Part shown: positions 17,684 to 27,223 of the stretch, piece after piece | Layout: the number at the start of each line of letters is the position of its first letter | Numbering within the stretch: the stretch's first letter is position 1 | Source of the DNA: Niastella caeni | GTDB lineage: Bacteria > Bacteroidota > Bacteroidia > Chitinophagales > Chitinophagaceae | Length of the DNA: 64,000 bases | Reading direction: 5' to 3' | NCBI RefSeq assembly: GCF_004834005.1 | Contig: NZ_STFF01000002.1 | Span: forward strand, 62,001-126,000 | Position numbers and translations under genes: made by a program | The notes under the pieces: generated by a model | What the model was told of the DNA's origin: nothing | Seen by the model: the letters and a program-made list of their open reading frames with translations, nothing else | Database searches by the model: none

Positions 17684-20635
17684 ATGTATTTAAATTGCAG
17701 AACATATTTTAGTTTGCGATACGGGACTTATTCTACAGAAGAACTGGTAAACACCGCTGCAGAGCATAACATACATGTATTGGCTTTAACGAATATTAAT
17801 TGTACCTGCGATAGCTGGGACTTTGTAAATTTTTGTAAGCAAAAAGACATTAAACCGGTTGTAGGTGTTGAGATCAGAAATGAAGATGAGCTGCTTTATA
17901 TTTTAATTGCCAGGAACAACCGGGGGTTTGCGTGCATCAACGAGTTTTTATCATCTCATTTACAACATAAAATAAAATTTCCTGACCATGCAACAGCTTA
18001 TTTTCAAAACAGCCATGATGTATATATTATTTATCCCTTTGATAGAAAAGCTCCCGGTGATCTGTTGCCTGGTGAATATATCGGCATACTGGCGGCTGAG
18101 TTAAATAAACTGTTTGGCACCGACTGGAAAAAGTTTGAACATAAGCTGGTGGTGCGGCAACCCATAACTTTTCAAAATAAGCAGTATTTCAATTTACACC
18201 GGTTGCTCCGTGCTATAGACAAGAACACCCTGTTATCAAAACTGCCTGTTGAAGCACAGGCCTCGCCCGATGAAACTTTTATTTCTCCGGCTGCATTGCT
18301 CGAACAGTTCAGGCAATTTCCCGCTATTGTAACCAATACCTACAAGTTACTGGATACCTGCAGCATTGATATGGACTTTAAGGTAGATAAAAATAAAAAA
18401 TGCTTTAGCGCAACTGCCGAAGACGACCGGGTATTATTGGAGAAGCTGGCTACTGAAGGATTGATGGCCCGGTATGGAAGAAAAAATAAAGTGGCCCAGG
18501 CAAGGCTGCAAAAAGAATTGAAGATCATTAACGACCTGGGTTTTAATTCCTATTTCCTCATCAACTGGGATGTGATATGGTATGCTCAGTCGCGCGGATT
18601 TTATTACGTAGGGCGGGGGAGTGGCGCCAACTCTATTGTAGCGTATTGTCTTCGCATCACCGATGTGGACCCCATTGAGTTGAATCTTTATTTTGAACGC
18701 TTCCTGAATCCTGAACGTACTTCACCGCCTGATTTTGATATTGACTTCAGTTGGACCGACCGCGACGACATTATGGATTATATTTTTAAGCGGTATGGAA
18801 AGAATCATGTAGCCTTACTGGGTTCTTATACTACTTTTCAGCATGATGCCATTATTATGGAACTGGGAAAAGTATTCGGATTGCCGGTGGAAGAAATTAA
18901 GAGCCTGCAACGCGCTACACAACCTACTGATAAAATTCAACGGACCATATTACAGTATGGCAGTCTGTTGAAGAATTTTCCCAACAATATTTCTATACAC
19001 CCCTGTGGCATGCTGGTAACGGAGAAGCCTATGTTTGAATATGCCGCGTTGTTTATGCCGCCCAAAGGATTTGCCACTACCCAGATGGATATGTTTGTTG
19101 CAGAGAACATCGGCATTAACAAGTTTGATATACTCAGTCAGCGTGGTTTGGGGCATATAAAGGAAAGCCTGCGCCTGATAAAAGCCAATAAAGGAATAGA
19201 TGTAAATATTCATGATTTCCAAAACTTCAGGCATAATACGGCCATTAAAAAGCAGATAAGAGAGGCGGAAACCATTGGTTGTTTTTATATAGAATCGCCG
19301 GCAATGCGGCAACTGTTAAAGAAACTCCGGTGCGATGACTATATAACATTGGTAGCGGCGAGCTCTATCATCAGGCCGGGGGTAGCGCAGTCGGGCATGA
19401 TGCGGGAGTATATTACCCGGTTCCATAACCGCGATAAAGTAACTTACCTGCACCCGCTTTTTGAAGAACATTTGAGCGAAACATTCGGCGTAATGGTCTT
19501 TCAGGAAGATGTAATAAAGATCGCACATTATTTTGCCGGCTTGTCTTTGGGCGAAGCCGATATCCTGCGCCGGGCCATGAGTGGTAAATACCGGTCGAAC
19601 AATAAGTTCAGGCATATTAAAGAAAAATACCTGTCCAATTGCCGTGAACTGGGCCATACAGATGAATTGGCGCACGAAGTATGGCGGCAGATGGAAAGCT
19701 TTGCCGGTTATAGCTTCAACAAAGCGCATTCGGCCAGCTTTGCTGTAGAAAGTTATATGAGTTTGTATCTAAAGACTTTCTTCCCCAAAGAGTTTATGGT
19801 AGCCGTGATCAATAATTTCGGTGGCTTCTATTCAACTGAGTTATATTTTATTGAACTGATGAAAGCGGGTGGCATTATCAATGCGCCCTGTATCAACAAC
19901 AGTGATATTTATACTTCCATAAAAGGCGATGAAGTATATACGGGTTTTATACATATTAAGGCGCTTCAGGAAAGATCAATGCAACAAATTATTGAAGAGC
20001 GCAAAGAAGGCGGCGTGTTTTTGCATTTACAGGATTTTATTGAGCGAACCGACATAGGTCTGGAGCAACTCAATATACTGGTGAGTATTGGCGCCTTCCG
20101 GTTTACCGGTAAAACAAAAAAGCAATTGTTGTGGGAAGCTAATTTTCTGCAGAAAAAAAATAAAACCCATATACCGGTCAGCGATTCTTTGTTTGAAGAA
20201 AAACCGATCGAGTTTACGCTGCCTGCATTGACCGATAACGCTATTGATGATCTGTATGATCAAAAAGAGATCCTGGGTTTTACGCTATCGAGCCCTTTTG
20301 CCATGGTTGATGAAGACCCTGATAAATACCTACCCGCAAAAGACATTGGCAAGCATTTGCACAAAGTAGTTACGGTGCTGGTTTATTTTATTGCCAAAAA
20401 GCATGTGCAAACAAAAAATAATGATGTTATGTTCTTCGGAACTTTTATTGATAAAGACCTTGACTGGGTAGATACGGTACACTTTCCCGATGCTGCTCGC
20501 ACGTATCCTATGCACAGCGGCGGTTTTTATAAAGTAACCGGCAGGGTGGTAGATGATTTTGGTGTGTATAGCATTGAGGCGCGTAAAATGATAAAGGTGG
20601 GATTTAAAAAACGTAGTTACGATACTATAAAATAG
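17684..20635 (+). CDS. dnaE2: DnaE2-type (error-prone) DNA polymerase III alpha subunit
   Basis: A 983-residue C-family polymerase, shorter than a replicative DnaE (about 1150-1250). The N-terminal PHP domain lacks the metal-binding HxH motif (the region reads LNCRTYFSLRYGTYS), so it should have no phosphoesterase activity. The polymerase core is intact: YYVGRGSGANSIVAYCL (about 307-323), PDFDIDF with Asp350, Asp352 and Asp354, then GSYTTFQ. The thumb/fingers motif SFAGYSFNKAHSASFA is near residue 675-690, and an OB-like domain ends the protein. It precedes dinB by 10 bp. Together they look like a translesion (SOS mutagenesis) pair. The DnaE2 assignment rests on length, degenerate PHP and partner. 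Confidence 0.85.
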   Translation: MYLNCRTYFSLRYGTYSTEELVNTAAEHNIHVLALTNINCTCDSWDFVNFCKQKDIKPVVGVEIRNEDELLYILIARNNRGFACINEFLSSHLQHKIKFPDHATAYFQNSHDVYIIYPFDRKAPGDLLPGEYIGILAAELNKLFGTDWKKFEHKLVVRQPITFQNKQYFNLHRLLRAIDKNTLLSKLPVEAQASPDETFISPAALLEQFRQFPAIVTNTYKLLDTCSIDMDFKVDKNKKCFSATAEDDRVLLEKLATEGLMARYGRKNKVAQARLQKELKIINDLGFNSYFLINWDVIWYAQSRGFYYVGRGSGANSIVAYCLRITDVDPIELNLYFERFLNPERTSPPDFDIDFSWTDRDDIMDYIFKRYGKNHVALLGSYTTFQHDAIIMELGKVFGLPVEEIKSLQRATQPTDKIQRTILQYGSLLKNFPNNISIHPCGMLVTEKPMFEYAALFMPPKGFATTQMDMFVAENIGINKFDILSQRGLGHIKESLRLIKANKGIDVNIHDFQNFRHNTAIKKQIREAETIGCFYIESPAMRQLLKKLRCDDYITLVAASSIIRPGVAQSGMMREYITRFHNRDKVTYLHPLFEEHLSETFGVMVFQEDVIKIAHYFAGLSLGEADILRRAMSGKYRSNNKFRHIKEKYLSNCRELGHTDELAHEVWRQMESFAGYSFNKAHSASFAVESYMSLYLKTFFPKEFMVAVINNFGGFYSTELYFIELMKAGGIINAPCINNSDIYTSIKGDEVYTGFIHIKALQERSMQQIIEERKEGGVFLHLQDFIERTDIGLEQLNILVSIGAFRFTGKTKKQLLWEANFLQKKNKTHIPVSDSLFEEKPIEFTLPALTDNAIDDLYDQKEILGFTLSSPFAMVDEDPDKYLPAKDIGKHLHKVVTVLVYFIAKKHVQTKNNDVMFFGTFIDKDLDWVDTVHFPDAARTYPMHSGGFYKVTGRVVDDFGVYSIEARKMIKVGFKKRSYDTIK

Positions 20636-20645
20636 TATAACCATA

Positions 20646-21806
20646 ATGCTTTTATCAAAAGACCGACATATTGCCCATTTTGACCTGGATGCTTTTTTTG
20701 TATCGGTAGAAACATTGCGAAATCCAAAATTAAAAGGCAAACCGTTGCTGGTAGGCGGTGGCAGTGATCGGGGAGTAGTAGCGGCCTGCAGTTACGAAGC
20801 GCGTAAATATGGGGTTCATAGCGCCATGCCTATGAAAATCGCCCGGCGGTTATGCCCGGACGCTATTATCATAAAAAGTGATTTTGAGGCTTACAGCAAA
20901 TATTCCCGCTTGGTTACCGAGGTAATAAAAGATGCAGTGCCCGTTTTTGAAAAAGCCAGTATCGATGAGTTCTATATTGATCTAACCGGAATGGATAAAT
21001 TTTTCGGGTGCCTGCAGTTCACCGATCAATTAAAGAAAAGGATCAATAAAGAAAGCGGTCTGCCTATTTCCTGGGGACTTGCTTCCAATAAACTGGTGAG
21101 CAAGGTGGCTACCAACGAGGTAAAGCCAAACGGGCAACTGGAAATTCCTTTTGGGAATGAAAAAGATTTTCTGGCGCCGCTCAGTGTTATAAAGATCCCG
21201 GGCGTGGGCAAGGAAACCGGCTATAAGTTATTAAAGATGGGCGTGGAAACGGTAAAAGTGCTTAGTGAAATACCGGTTGAAATGATGGAGAATTTACTGG
21301 GTAAGTCGGGCATTGACCTGTGGCGAAAAGCAAATGGGATTGATGAAACGCCGGTTATTCCGTACCACGAACAGAAATCCATTTCAACAGAAACAACCTT
21401 TCAGGCAGACACCATCGATACGGGCTTCCTGCACAGCCAGTTGGTGCGGATGACCGAGGAAATAGCTTTCCAGATGCGGCAGCAGAATAAGCTAACTGGT
21501 TGTGTTACAGTTAAGGTGCGGTATTCGAATTTTGAAACTTTCACCAGGCAAATAACTATTCCCTACACCAATGCCGACCATATATTATTAAAAACGGCCC
21601 AGGAGTTATTCAATAAGTTATACGAACGGCGATTACTTGTGAGGTTATTGGGTATCAGGTTCACCCACCTCATTCCCGGCAATTACCAGATCAGCCTGTT
21701 CGACGATACCCAGGAAATGATAAACCTGTACCAGGCCATCGACAGTGTAAAAAAGCGGTTTGGGGAAAAGAAGATCTTAAGAGCGGTGGGAATTGGCCGA
21801 GGTTAG
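20646..21806 (+). CDS. dinB: DNA polymerase IV (Y-family)
   Basis: A 386-residue Y-family translesion polymerase. The catalytic carboxylates are present: AHFDLDAFFVSVE (Asp13) and SIDEFYIDLTG (about 104-114). The little-finger domain covers about 240-345. Near the C-terminus QISLFDD (residues 348-354) is a good beta-clamp-binding motif (QxxLF), so this is an active DinB able to reach the clamp, rather than an inactive ImuB. The gene is in an operon with dnaE2. No imuA-like or lexA-like gene is visible in the window. Confidence 0.93.
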   Translation: MLLSKDRHIAHFDLDAFFVSVETLRNPKLKGKPLLVGGGSDRGVVAACSYEARKYGVHSAMPMKIARRLCPDAIIIKSDFEAYSKYSRLVTEVIKDAVPVFEKASIDEFYIDLTGMDKFFGCLQFTDQLKKRINKESGLPISWGLASNKLVSKVATNEVKPNGQLEIPFGNEKDFLAPLSVIKIPGVGKETGYKLLKMGVETVKVLSEIPVEMMENLLGKSGIDLWRKANGIDETPVIPYHEQKSISTETTFQADTIDTGFLHSQLVRMTEEIAFQMRQQNKLTGCVTVKVRYSNFETFTRQITIPYTNADHILLKTAQELFNKLYERRLLVRLLGIRFTHLIPGNYQISLFDDTQEMINLYQAIDSVKKRFGEKKILRAVGIGRG

Positions 21807-22025
21807 CATGGTTTTTGCCATTTCTGGGCTGTTTTATAAGTGCAAATACTTAGGAAAAAATGAAAAACTATTCATTTTTTGCCTTTCTGAAAAAATCTTT
21901 TGTCGAACTGTTCACTCCGGTGTATTCTAATAAAGGCAAATACTCACCTTTTGGGGTGATACGCCAAATTAAACCTGATTAACGATTCGTGAGCGCGAAA
22001 TTTTGAAAAAAAGAATGAAGTAACT

Positions 22026-22418
22026 ATGAAAAAAGAACTCCCTATCACCATCGCAGTTGTAGATGACAACGCCTTAATCCGTGAAAGTGTAAAGTTCCGC
22101 CTCAACTCATTGGGTTACAATGTAGTAATGGAGGCAGAGAATGGGCAGGAATTCCTGGATAAGTTACATGAGAATAGCACTCCCGACGTATGTGTGCTAG
22201 ATATCAACATGCCGGTAATGGATGGTTTGGAAACCACCGTTCATTTGAAGAAAGAGTGGCCGGCAATGAAGATCATTTTCTTTTCCATGGAAGACAGCAG
22301 CATATATATAAATAAAGGAATTCAATTGGGGGCAGACGGATTTGTCGCGAAAGACGCACCCTTTTCAGATTTAAATAATATGTTATTGTCGATCATAAAT
22401 CAGGGGCAAGTGGCCTAA
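22026..22418 (+). CDS. Single-domain response regulator (receiver only)
   Basis: A 130-residue CheY-like receiver. The acidic pair is in VVDDNALIRES (Asp18-Asp19 region), the phospho-acceptor Asp in VLDINMPVMDGLE (about residue 58), the Ser/Thr switch in FFSMEDS and the Lys in FVAKDAP (about residue 109). There is no output domain, so it acts by protein contact or in a phosphorelay. No histidine kinase is adjacent: it is an orphan. A strong bidirectional terminator follows. Confidence 0.92.
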   Translation: MKKELPITIAVVDDNALIRESVKFRLNSLGYNVVMEAENGQEFLDKLHENSTPDVCVLDINMPVMDGLETTVHLKKEWPAMKIIFFSMEDSSIYINKGIQLGADGFVAKDAPFSDLNNMLLSIINQGQVA

Positions 22419-22475
22419 AGTTCAGATAAGTTCCAGGTATACAAAACACGCAATTCCATTAAACCAATAAAAAAC

Positions 22476-22499
22476 AGCCCCGACGGCAATGTCGGGGCT
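22476..22499. terminator. Bidirectional terminator between convergent genes
   Basis: A 9-bp stem AGCCCCGAC (22476-22484) / GTCGGGGCT (22491-22499) with a 6-nt loop, with an A-rich left flank and a T-rich right flank. It separates the receiver gene from the glycine-zipper gene. Confidence 0.9.
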
Positions 22500-22579
22500 T
22501 GTTTATTTAAAGTCGGTCATAATCGTGCTTTCGCTTTCAACATTTGGGCTAGCGCGAAGCTGTATTTACTTTCTGCTTT

Positions 22580-22614
22580 CAGCTTAAAGCTTGCAGCTTG
22601 TGGCTTACAGCTTT
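22580..22614. repeat. Heptamer array, unit like CAGCTTA
   Basis: Five 7-bp units, CAGCTTA AAGCTTG CAGCTTG TGGCTTA CAGCTTT, ending two bases before the stop codon of the minus-strand lipoprotein gene. The unit is the reverse complement of the AAGCTGT-type arrays at 30408 and 58230. Confidence 0.85.
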
Positions 22615-22616
22615 CT

Positions 22617-23072
22617 TTAATATCTCCCATCTTTTTTATCCATAGAACGACCTACACCATAACCTACGCCGCCACCAACAACACCGCCGATAACTGCACC
22701 TAAAGCCCGGTTATTCTTAACAATTAGCGCACCTGCTGCAGCGCCGGCGCCAGCACCAATCGCCGTTCCTTTGGCCGCTTTACTCCAGCCTTTTTTCTTT
22801 TTAACAGGTTGAACGGCAGGCGTTGTTTTGTTCACCGTATAATGCTTGTGTACAACAACTGGCCGGGCAGTTGCGGTTGTACGGGTTTTGGTAGTATTTT
22901 CTAATTGCTGCTGTTGTTTCCATTCTTTAAACTCAGCATATTCCGATGCTGTAACAGAAACCGGTGTTACCGGTATGCTCTCCGATGCAAGCCTGTTATT
23001 GTCTTTACACGAAGACATCAATAAGGCTGCACTTACTACTACTGCTGTGGTTGTGTAAAAAATACTTTTCAT
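22617..23072 (-). CDS. Glycine-zipper lipoprotein
   Basis: A 151-residue lipoprotein. The signal ends in the lipobox LMSSC, lipidated Cys22. A polar, Thr/Gln-rich middle with a basic VKKKKGW patch leads to a glycine-zipper membrane segment (about 107-143: AIGAGAGAAAGALIVKN, then AVIGGVVGGGVGYGVG). Proteins of this YMGG/glycine-zipper type sit in the outer membrane or envelope; no enzymatic role is expected. It is monocistronic. Confidence 0.85.
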   Translation of the reverse strand: MKSIFYTTTAVVVSAALLMSSCKDNNRLASESIPVTPVSVTASEYAEFKEWKQQQQLENTTKTRTTATARPVVVHKHYTVNKTTPAVQPVKKKKGWSKAAKGTAIGAGAGAAAGALIVKNNRALGAVIGGVVGGGVGYGVGRSMDKKDGRY

Positions 23073-23961
23073 AATTTCTGTGTTTTAGGTTTTTCAATTT
23101 ATGATCATCAACACAGAATAGATAGTTGAAAAAGCGTGCCATAAAATTGGCAAATGTTAAAGGCAACAATCCGCCCTGTTGTATAGGTTCATTGTCAATG
23201 AAATAAGAGCTATTCATATTAACATAAAAAAGTTTTAAAGCCCCAGCGCGCAACAAGCCTGTTAATGAATTCTAAAGTCTTATAATTTTTAGATTTTATT
23301 GTCACAATTTTAGCAAAATCCCCCTTGTCATTAAAGCGAATGCTATATCAATATTTTTTGCTGTTTTTGTTAGGAAAATGCCCTTTTTTAATTATCGGTT
23401 ATTGATATCTGATTTGAAGCGGCTGGGCCCCGAACTGTTCCGCGATGGTTAGGTCTGCTTATTACATGTCCGGGAACGTTTGCGTAAATAATATCTTTCC
23501 ATACAATTGTTATAATTGACTTCTTTTTTAACTTTCCATTAGTTAAATACCCATCCCCAACATTTCTACAATTACCCAGATTAGTATTTATCCGGCCCGT
23601 TTACCTGATCCCGTTATGGCTAATAGCGATTGCCTGCTTATTATTTTTAGTGGAACCACTCGCCCTGTAATAGGCATATATCTGCTATCTGGCTGCTCTA
23701 TCTGTTTCATTCGAAATGGTGTTAAATGCTTAACGCCTAACTCCTAACGCTTAACGCAGAACGCAGCGTTCAGCATTTACTTAACGCGAGCCAATGCGCT
23801 CGTCGTTCGGCATTTACTTGCCTAACACGAAACGCCTAATGTTGGCCCCGATGATCGGTCGGGTTTACATAATACCGAACGCATATTGTTGAGGGCTAGC
23901 GTTTAGTGTTTTCGTTCTGCTTAAAACGATTGTCTTTTATTATTTATCTAAAGCTTGTAAC
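23073..23961. other. 889-bp gene-free region
   Basis: No frame here looks like a gene. It contains a 9-bp inverted repeat in the leader of the glycine-zipper gene (TTCTGTGTT 23076-23084 / AACACAGAA 23110-23118), a long AT-rich stretch (23260-23560), and the CTAACGC-type heptamer array at 23729-23770. A degenerate reverse copy lies at about 23888-23925, just upstream of the pectate lyase gene. The stretch 23380-23660 could hold a small RNA, but nothing specific supports that. Confidence 0.5.
23729..23770. repeat. Heptamer array, unit like CCTAACG
   Basis: Six uninterrupted 7-bp units: CTTAACG CCTAACT CCTAACG CTTAACG CAGAACG CAGCGTT. Related ACGC-rich words continue to about 23850, and an approximate reverse complement (GGGCTAGCGTTTAGTG) lies at about 23893. 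Confidence 0.85.
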
Positions 23962-26406
23962 ATGAAAAAAATGCTATTATCATTGCTTTCCTTATTTTCT
24001 GTTTATGTTGGGGCCTATGCCCAACAGGTTTTATATGTTTCACCTTCCGGGAGCGCTTCCAGTCCCGGGACCTCCATTTCAGCGCCAACTACTTTGGCAA
24101 ACGCGCTGGCCACTGTAACTGCCGGTGGTACTATTTATATGCGCGGCGGTACGTATAGTTTTACATCTACCATTGTTATTGCAGAATCGAACAGCGGCAC
24201 TGCATCTGCTACAAAAAAAGTATTTGCCTATGCCAGTGAAGTGCCTGTTATCAGTTTTGCGGGTATGGCTATTTCCACTTCTAACCGGGGCATTGTGCTG
24301 GATGGAAGTTACTGGCATTTTAGAGGTATCATTGTTGAAAGCGCGGGTGATAACGGTATACTGCTTTCGGGAGATAATAATACCATTGAGAGCTGTATTT
24401 TCAGAAGGAATGCAGATTCAGGATTGCAGTTAAGCCGGTATAACACTTCTTATAACTCCATTAGCCAGTGGCCCAGTAATAACCTGATCTTAAATTGTGA
24501 ATCGTACGATAATAAAGACCCTGACAATGAAGATGCAGATGGTTTTGCTGCCAAGCTTACCAGCGGTAACGGAAATGTTTTCCGCAATTGCGTTTCACAC
24601 CATAACATCGATGATGGCTGGGACCTGTATACGAAATCTGATACCGGACCCATTGGTGCAGTTACACTCGAAGGTTGTATTGCACACTCAAACGGTATTT
24701 TAACGGATGGTTCTACTTCTGGTAATGGCGATAAGAACGGATTTAAACTGGGTGGTGAAGATATTTCGGTGAATCATATTGTAAGAAGGTGCGTGGCTTT
24801 TAGCAACGGCAAACATGGTTTTACTTACAACAGGAACCTGGGTACCATTGAAATGACCAATAACACCGGATACAACAATGCGGAACGCAATTTCAATTTC
24901 GATGGCGGTACCAGTGTGTTTAAAAATAATCTATCGTATTTGAGTGGCTCAAACGATCGCATTATTGGTACAGCAACAGCGCCTAATTCATTTCAGGGTG
25001 CTGCTGGTGGCTTTACTGTTACTGCCGCTGACTTTGTTACTTTAACACCAGGCGCCAATGCCAGCCCCACAACGAATGGATTTTTAAACCTGGCCTCAGG
25101 TAGCGACCTGGTTGATGGCGGTGTTACTTCTACCGGAATTTCTTATAATGGTAATTCACCTGATCTTGGTGCTATTGAATCTGGCGGTACAGCCACTACC
25201 TATTCGCTTACTACCAGCGTTACACCATCCGGTGGCGGCAGTGTTAGCCGCAGCCCTAATGCCAGCTCTTACAACGCTGGCACTGTGGTTACGCTTACTG
25301 CAACAGCCAGCAGTGGGTATACCTTCACTGGTTGGAGTGGTGATGTGAGTGGTACATCTACTTCCATAAATGTTACAATGAACGGTAATAGAACGGTTGC
25401 CGCCAACTTTACTACCAGCACAGGTACTACTTATACCCTCACCACTACAGTTAGTCCAGGTGCAGGTGGTACTATTACCCGTAGTCCGAATGCAACTTCT
25501 TATGCTGCCGGAACCGTGGTTACGTTGACTGCTTCGCCTTCATCTGGTTATACCTTCAGCAGTTGGAGTGGTGGCGCCAGCGGCACCAGTACCACTACTT
25601 CGGTTACTATGAATGCCAATACCAGCGTTACCGCCAACTTTACCACCAGTAACAGCGGTACCATCTTGCGTATTGATGATAAATCAGGTACGGGTACAGG
25701 TTATTGCAGCGCCAATGGATCGAGACAAAGTACGTATGCCGGGGCCGATGGTGGCTATTATATTAACCTGAGCAATTCGAGCGGCCAGGGTATCACCTGG
25801 GCAACAAGCGCCGGTGCGGCAGGTACCTATAATATTCGCTGGCGGTATTCCAATGCCGGCTCACAAAGTGCTACCACAGCCAGGGTGCTGGTGAATGGCA
25901 CTCAGGTGTATGCCAGCGTAGCATTCCCCAAAACAGCTACCTGGGATACCTGGACTACTACCGCCTGGGTGCCGGTTACTCTGGTTGCAGGTGCTAACAA
26001 GATCAGGCTTGAAACAACTGTTTCTTCTGAATTTGCGATGATCGACTGGATAGAAATAAGCGGCAACAATCCAACAGAAGCATTATGCAGCGCTGCTACC
26101 GGTACGAGGATGGCTACTGTGGCGCCCATTACAGGAATTAACGTTCAGGAATTCGCGCCCATGGTGGTGCCTAATCCAACAACAGGAGCTTCTACCTTAC
26201 GGTTCGGAGTGGCAGAATGGCAAAAAGTAATGGTGAACCTTTATGCGGCCGATGGTCGAATGGTGAAAGCAATAGCCAACAAAACATATGCGCCCGGAAC
26301 TTATACGCTCCCGATAGATTATGCCGGTTTGCAGAAGGGCGTTTATTTTATAATTATTAATAACGGCAATAAGCGAACAATCCTTCAAAACCTATTTGTA
26401 CGATAA
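23962..26406 (+). CDS. T9SS-exported pectate lyase (family PL9) with CBM
   Basis: An 814-residue modular secreted enzyme. Signal peptide 1-20 (AYAQ). Catalytic right-handed beta-helix about 24-400; the segment DNEDADGFAAKLT with Lys198, followed by CVSHHNIDDGWDLY, matches the calcium/lysine active site of PelL-type family 9 lyases that cleave pectate by beta-elimination. Next are two beta-rich 'bacterial repeat' domains (about 413-490 and 491-563, each with GTVVTLTA...SGYTF..W), then a CBM35/CBM6-like carbohydrate-binding domain (about 566-700). A T9SS type A sorting domain closes it (about 734-814: VVPNPTTGAS... ending LQNLFVR). It stands alone, without other pectin genes. Confidence 0.88.
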   Translation: MKKMLLSLLSLFSVYVGAYAQQVLYVSPSGSASSPGTSISAPTTLANALATVTAGGTIYMRGGTYSFTSTIVIAESNSGTASATKKVFAYASEVPVISFAGMAISTSNRGIVLDGSYWHFRGIIVESAGDNGILLSGDNNTIESCIFRRNADSGLQLSRYNTSYNSISQWPSNNLILNCESYDNKDPDNEDADGFAAKLTSGNGNVFRNCVSHHNIDDGWDLYTKSDTGPIGAVTLEGCIAHSNGILTDGSTSGNGDKNGFKLGGEDISVNHIVRRCVAFSNGKHGFTYNRNLGTIEMTNNTGYNNAERNFNFDGGTSVFKNNLSYLSGSNDRIIGTATAPNSFQGAAGGFTVTAADFVTLTPGANASPTTNGFLNLASGSDLVDGGVTSTGISYNGNSPDLGAIESGGTATTYSLTTSVTPSGGGSVSRSPNASSYNAGTVVTLTATASSGYTFTGWSGDVSGTSTSINVTMNGNRTVAANFTTSTGTTYTLTTTVSPGAGGTITRSPNATSYAAGTVVTLTASPSSGYTFSSWSGGASGTSTTTSVTMNANTSVTANFTTSNSGTILRIDDKSGTGTGYCSANGSRQSTYAGADGGYYINLSNSSGQGITWATSAGAAGTYNIRWRYSNAGSQSATTARVLVNGTQVYASVAFPKTATWDTWTTTAWVPVTLVAGANKIRLETTVSSEFAMIDWIEISGNNPTEALCSAATGTRMATVAPITGINVQEFAPMVVPNPTTGASTLRFGVAEWQKVMVNLYAADGRMVKAIANKTYAPGTYTLPIDYAGLQKGVYFIIINNGNKRTILQNLFVR

Positions 26407-26446
26407 AAAACAAACCGTGCCACGGTTTGGAACCGTGGCACGGTTA
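26407..26446. terminator. Hairpin between convergent genes
   Basis: A perfect 13-bp stem AACCGTGCCACGG (26413-26425) / CCGTGGCACGGTT (26433-26445). The A-run at 26405-26410 becomes a T-tract when read on the minus strand, so it is best as the terminator of the minus-strand gene and may also serve the pectate lyase gene. Confidence 0.85.
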
Positions 26447-26473
26447 TAATATAAAGGAGGCGATGTTTGTTCT

Positions 26474-26971
26474 TTAGGCTACAGTAGTAGCGCCGGCATA
26501 TTCAAGCTGCTCGGTAGCCGTAAGCGGAAACAGGTACCAGCATATGCCCAGCAAAAAGCAGGCGCTTTCTTCACTGCTGTATTTGTTAGCGGCCACCGAA
26601 GTGAAAGAGGGTGCTGATGACAGGTCACAAACAGCCAACGGATGAGAAACGGTATGTTCAAATATTACCAGTTCTGTGTTGTTTTGGAACGTATAGTAAT
26701 ATTTTTTTCTTTCCATTTCAATAATACCGGTCCCATGTGCTTTGTCAAATAACAGCCGGCCAATTTCTACCCCATACTCATTTTTCAGGATGGTTTTATT
26801 ATGCCATAGACCTGTTTTATTAATAAAAAAGAGCCGGTGATTTTCTTCGCTACTTATTCGTACAGACTGTTGCTCGAGGTTGTACTTCATTACCAGTTTA
26901 GTATCGTTGCCTTCTGTTAAGTGGTATTTTTTAATATAAGCAGAAGGCTGGTTAACATACACCCATTTCAT
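26474..26971 (-). CDS. Protein of unknown function (165 aa)
   Basis: No family is recognised. There is no signal peptide. The first 120 residues alternate short beta-strands (KLVMKYNLEQQSVRIS, HRLFFINKTG, VEIGRLLF), suggesting a small beta-barrel or sandwich. The last 40 residues hold a hydrophobic Cys-containing segment (ACFLLGICWYLFPL) that could be a helix or membrane-associated. Codon use and composition match the neighbours, so it is probably a real gene. It is monocistronic and convergent with the pectate lyase gene. Confidence 0.7.
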   Translation of the reverse strand: MKWVYVNQPSAYIKKYHLTEGNDTKLVMKYNLEQQSVRISSEENHRLFFINKTGLWHNKTILKNEYGVEIGRLLFDKAHGTGIIEMERKKYYYTFQNNTELVIFEHTVSHPLAVCDLSSAPSFTSVAANKYSSEESACFLLGICWYLFPLTATEQLEYAGATTVA

Positions 26972-27223
26972 AATGCGGCAATTAGTGGGTTAAGAAATTA
27001 TTACGGCAATCTCATATTGCTGCGCCAAAAATATACCTGTTCATTATAGGAAAGTGCGGTGTGCATTTTTTATTTACGTAATGTGGAAAAAACGCAAAAT
27101 TTGTTAATAATTATCGCCCTTATATCAGTAGGATATTGTCCTGTATTAAGTTTCGATTATCTTTTTGTTACCTCTTGTTTTGTTTCAAAAAATAGTTGTA
27201 TTAGTGTAACAACGCTTGCCGCT
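26972..27223. other. AT-rich spacer
   Basis: A 252-bp spacer between two minus-strand genes. It should carry the promoter of the upstream-facing 165-aa gene. No repeat, hairpin or gene is evident. Confidence 0.4.

Noticed and set aside
19316..19729. A 137-codon antisense frame within dnaE2
   Set aside because: It lies wholly inside a well-supported polymerase gene on the other strand and has no family features; it is a shadow of codon bias.
23073..23961. Insertion-sequence remnant
   Set aside because: No transposase fragment in any frame, no terminal inverted repeats and no target duplication seen.
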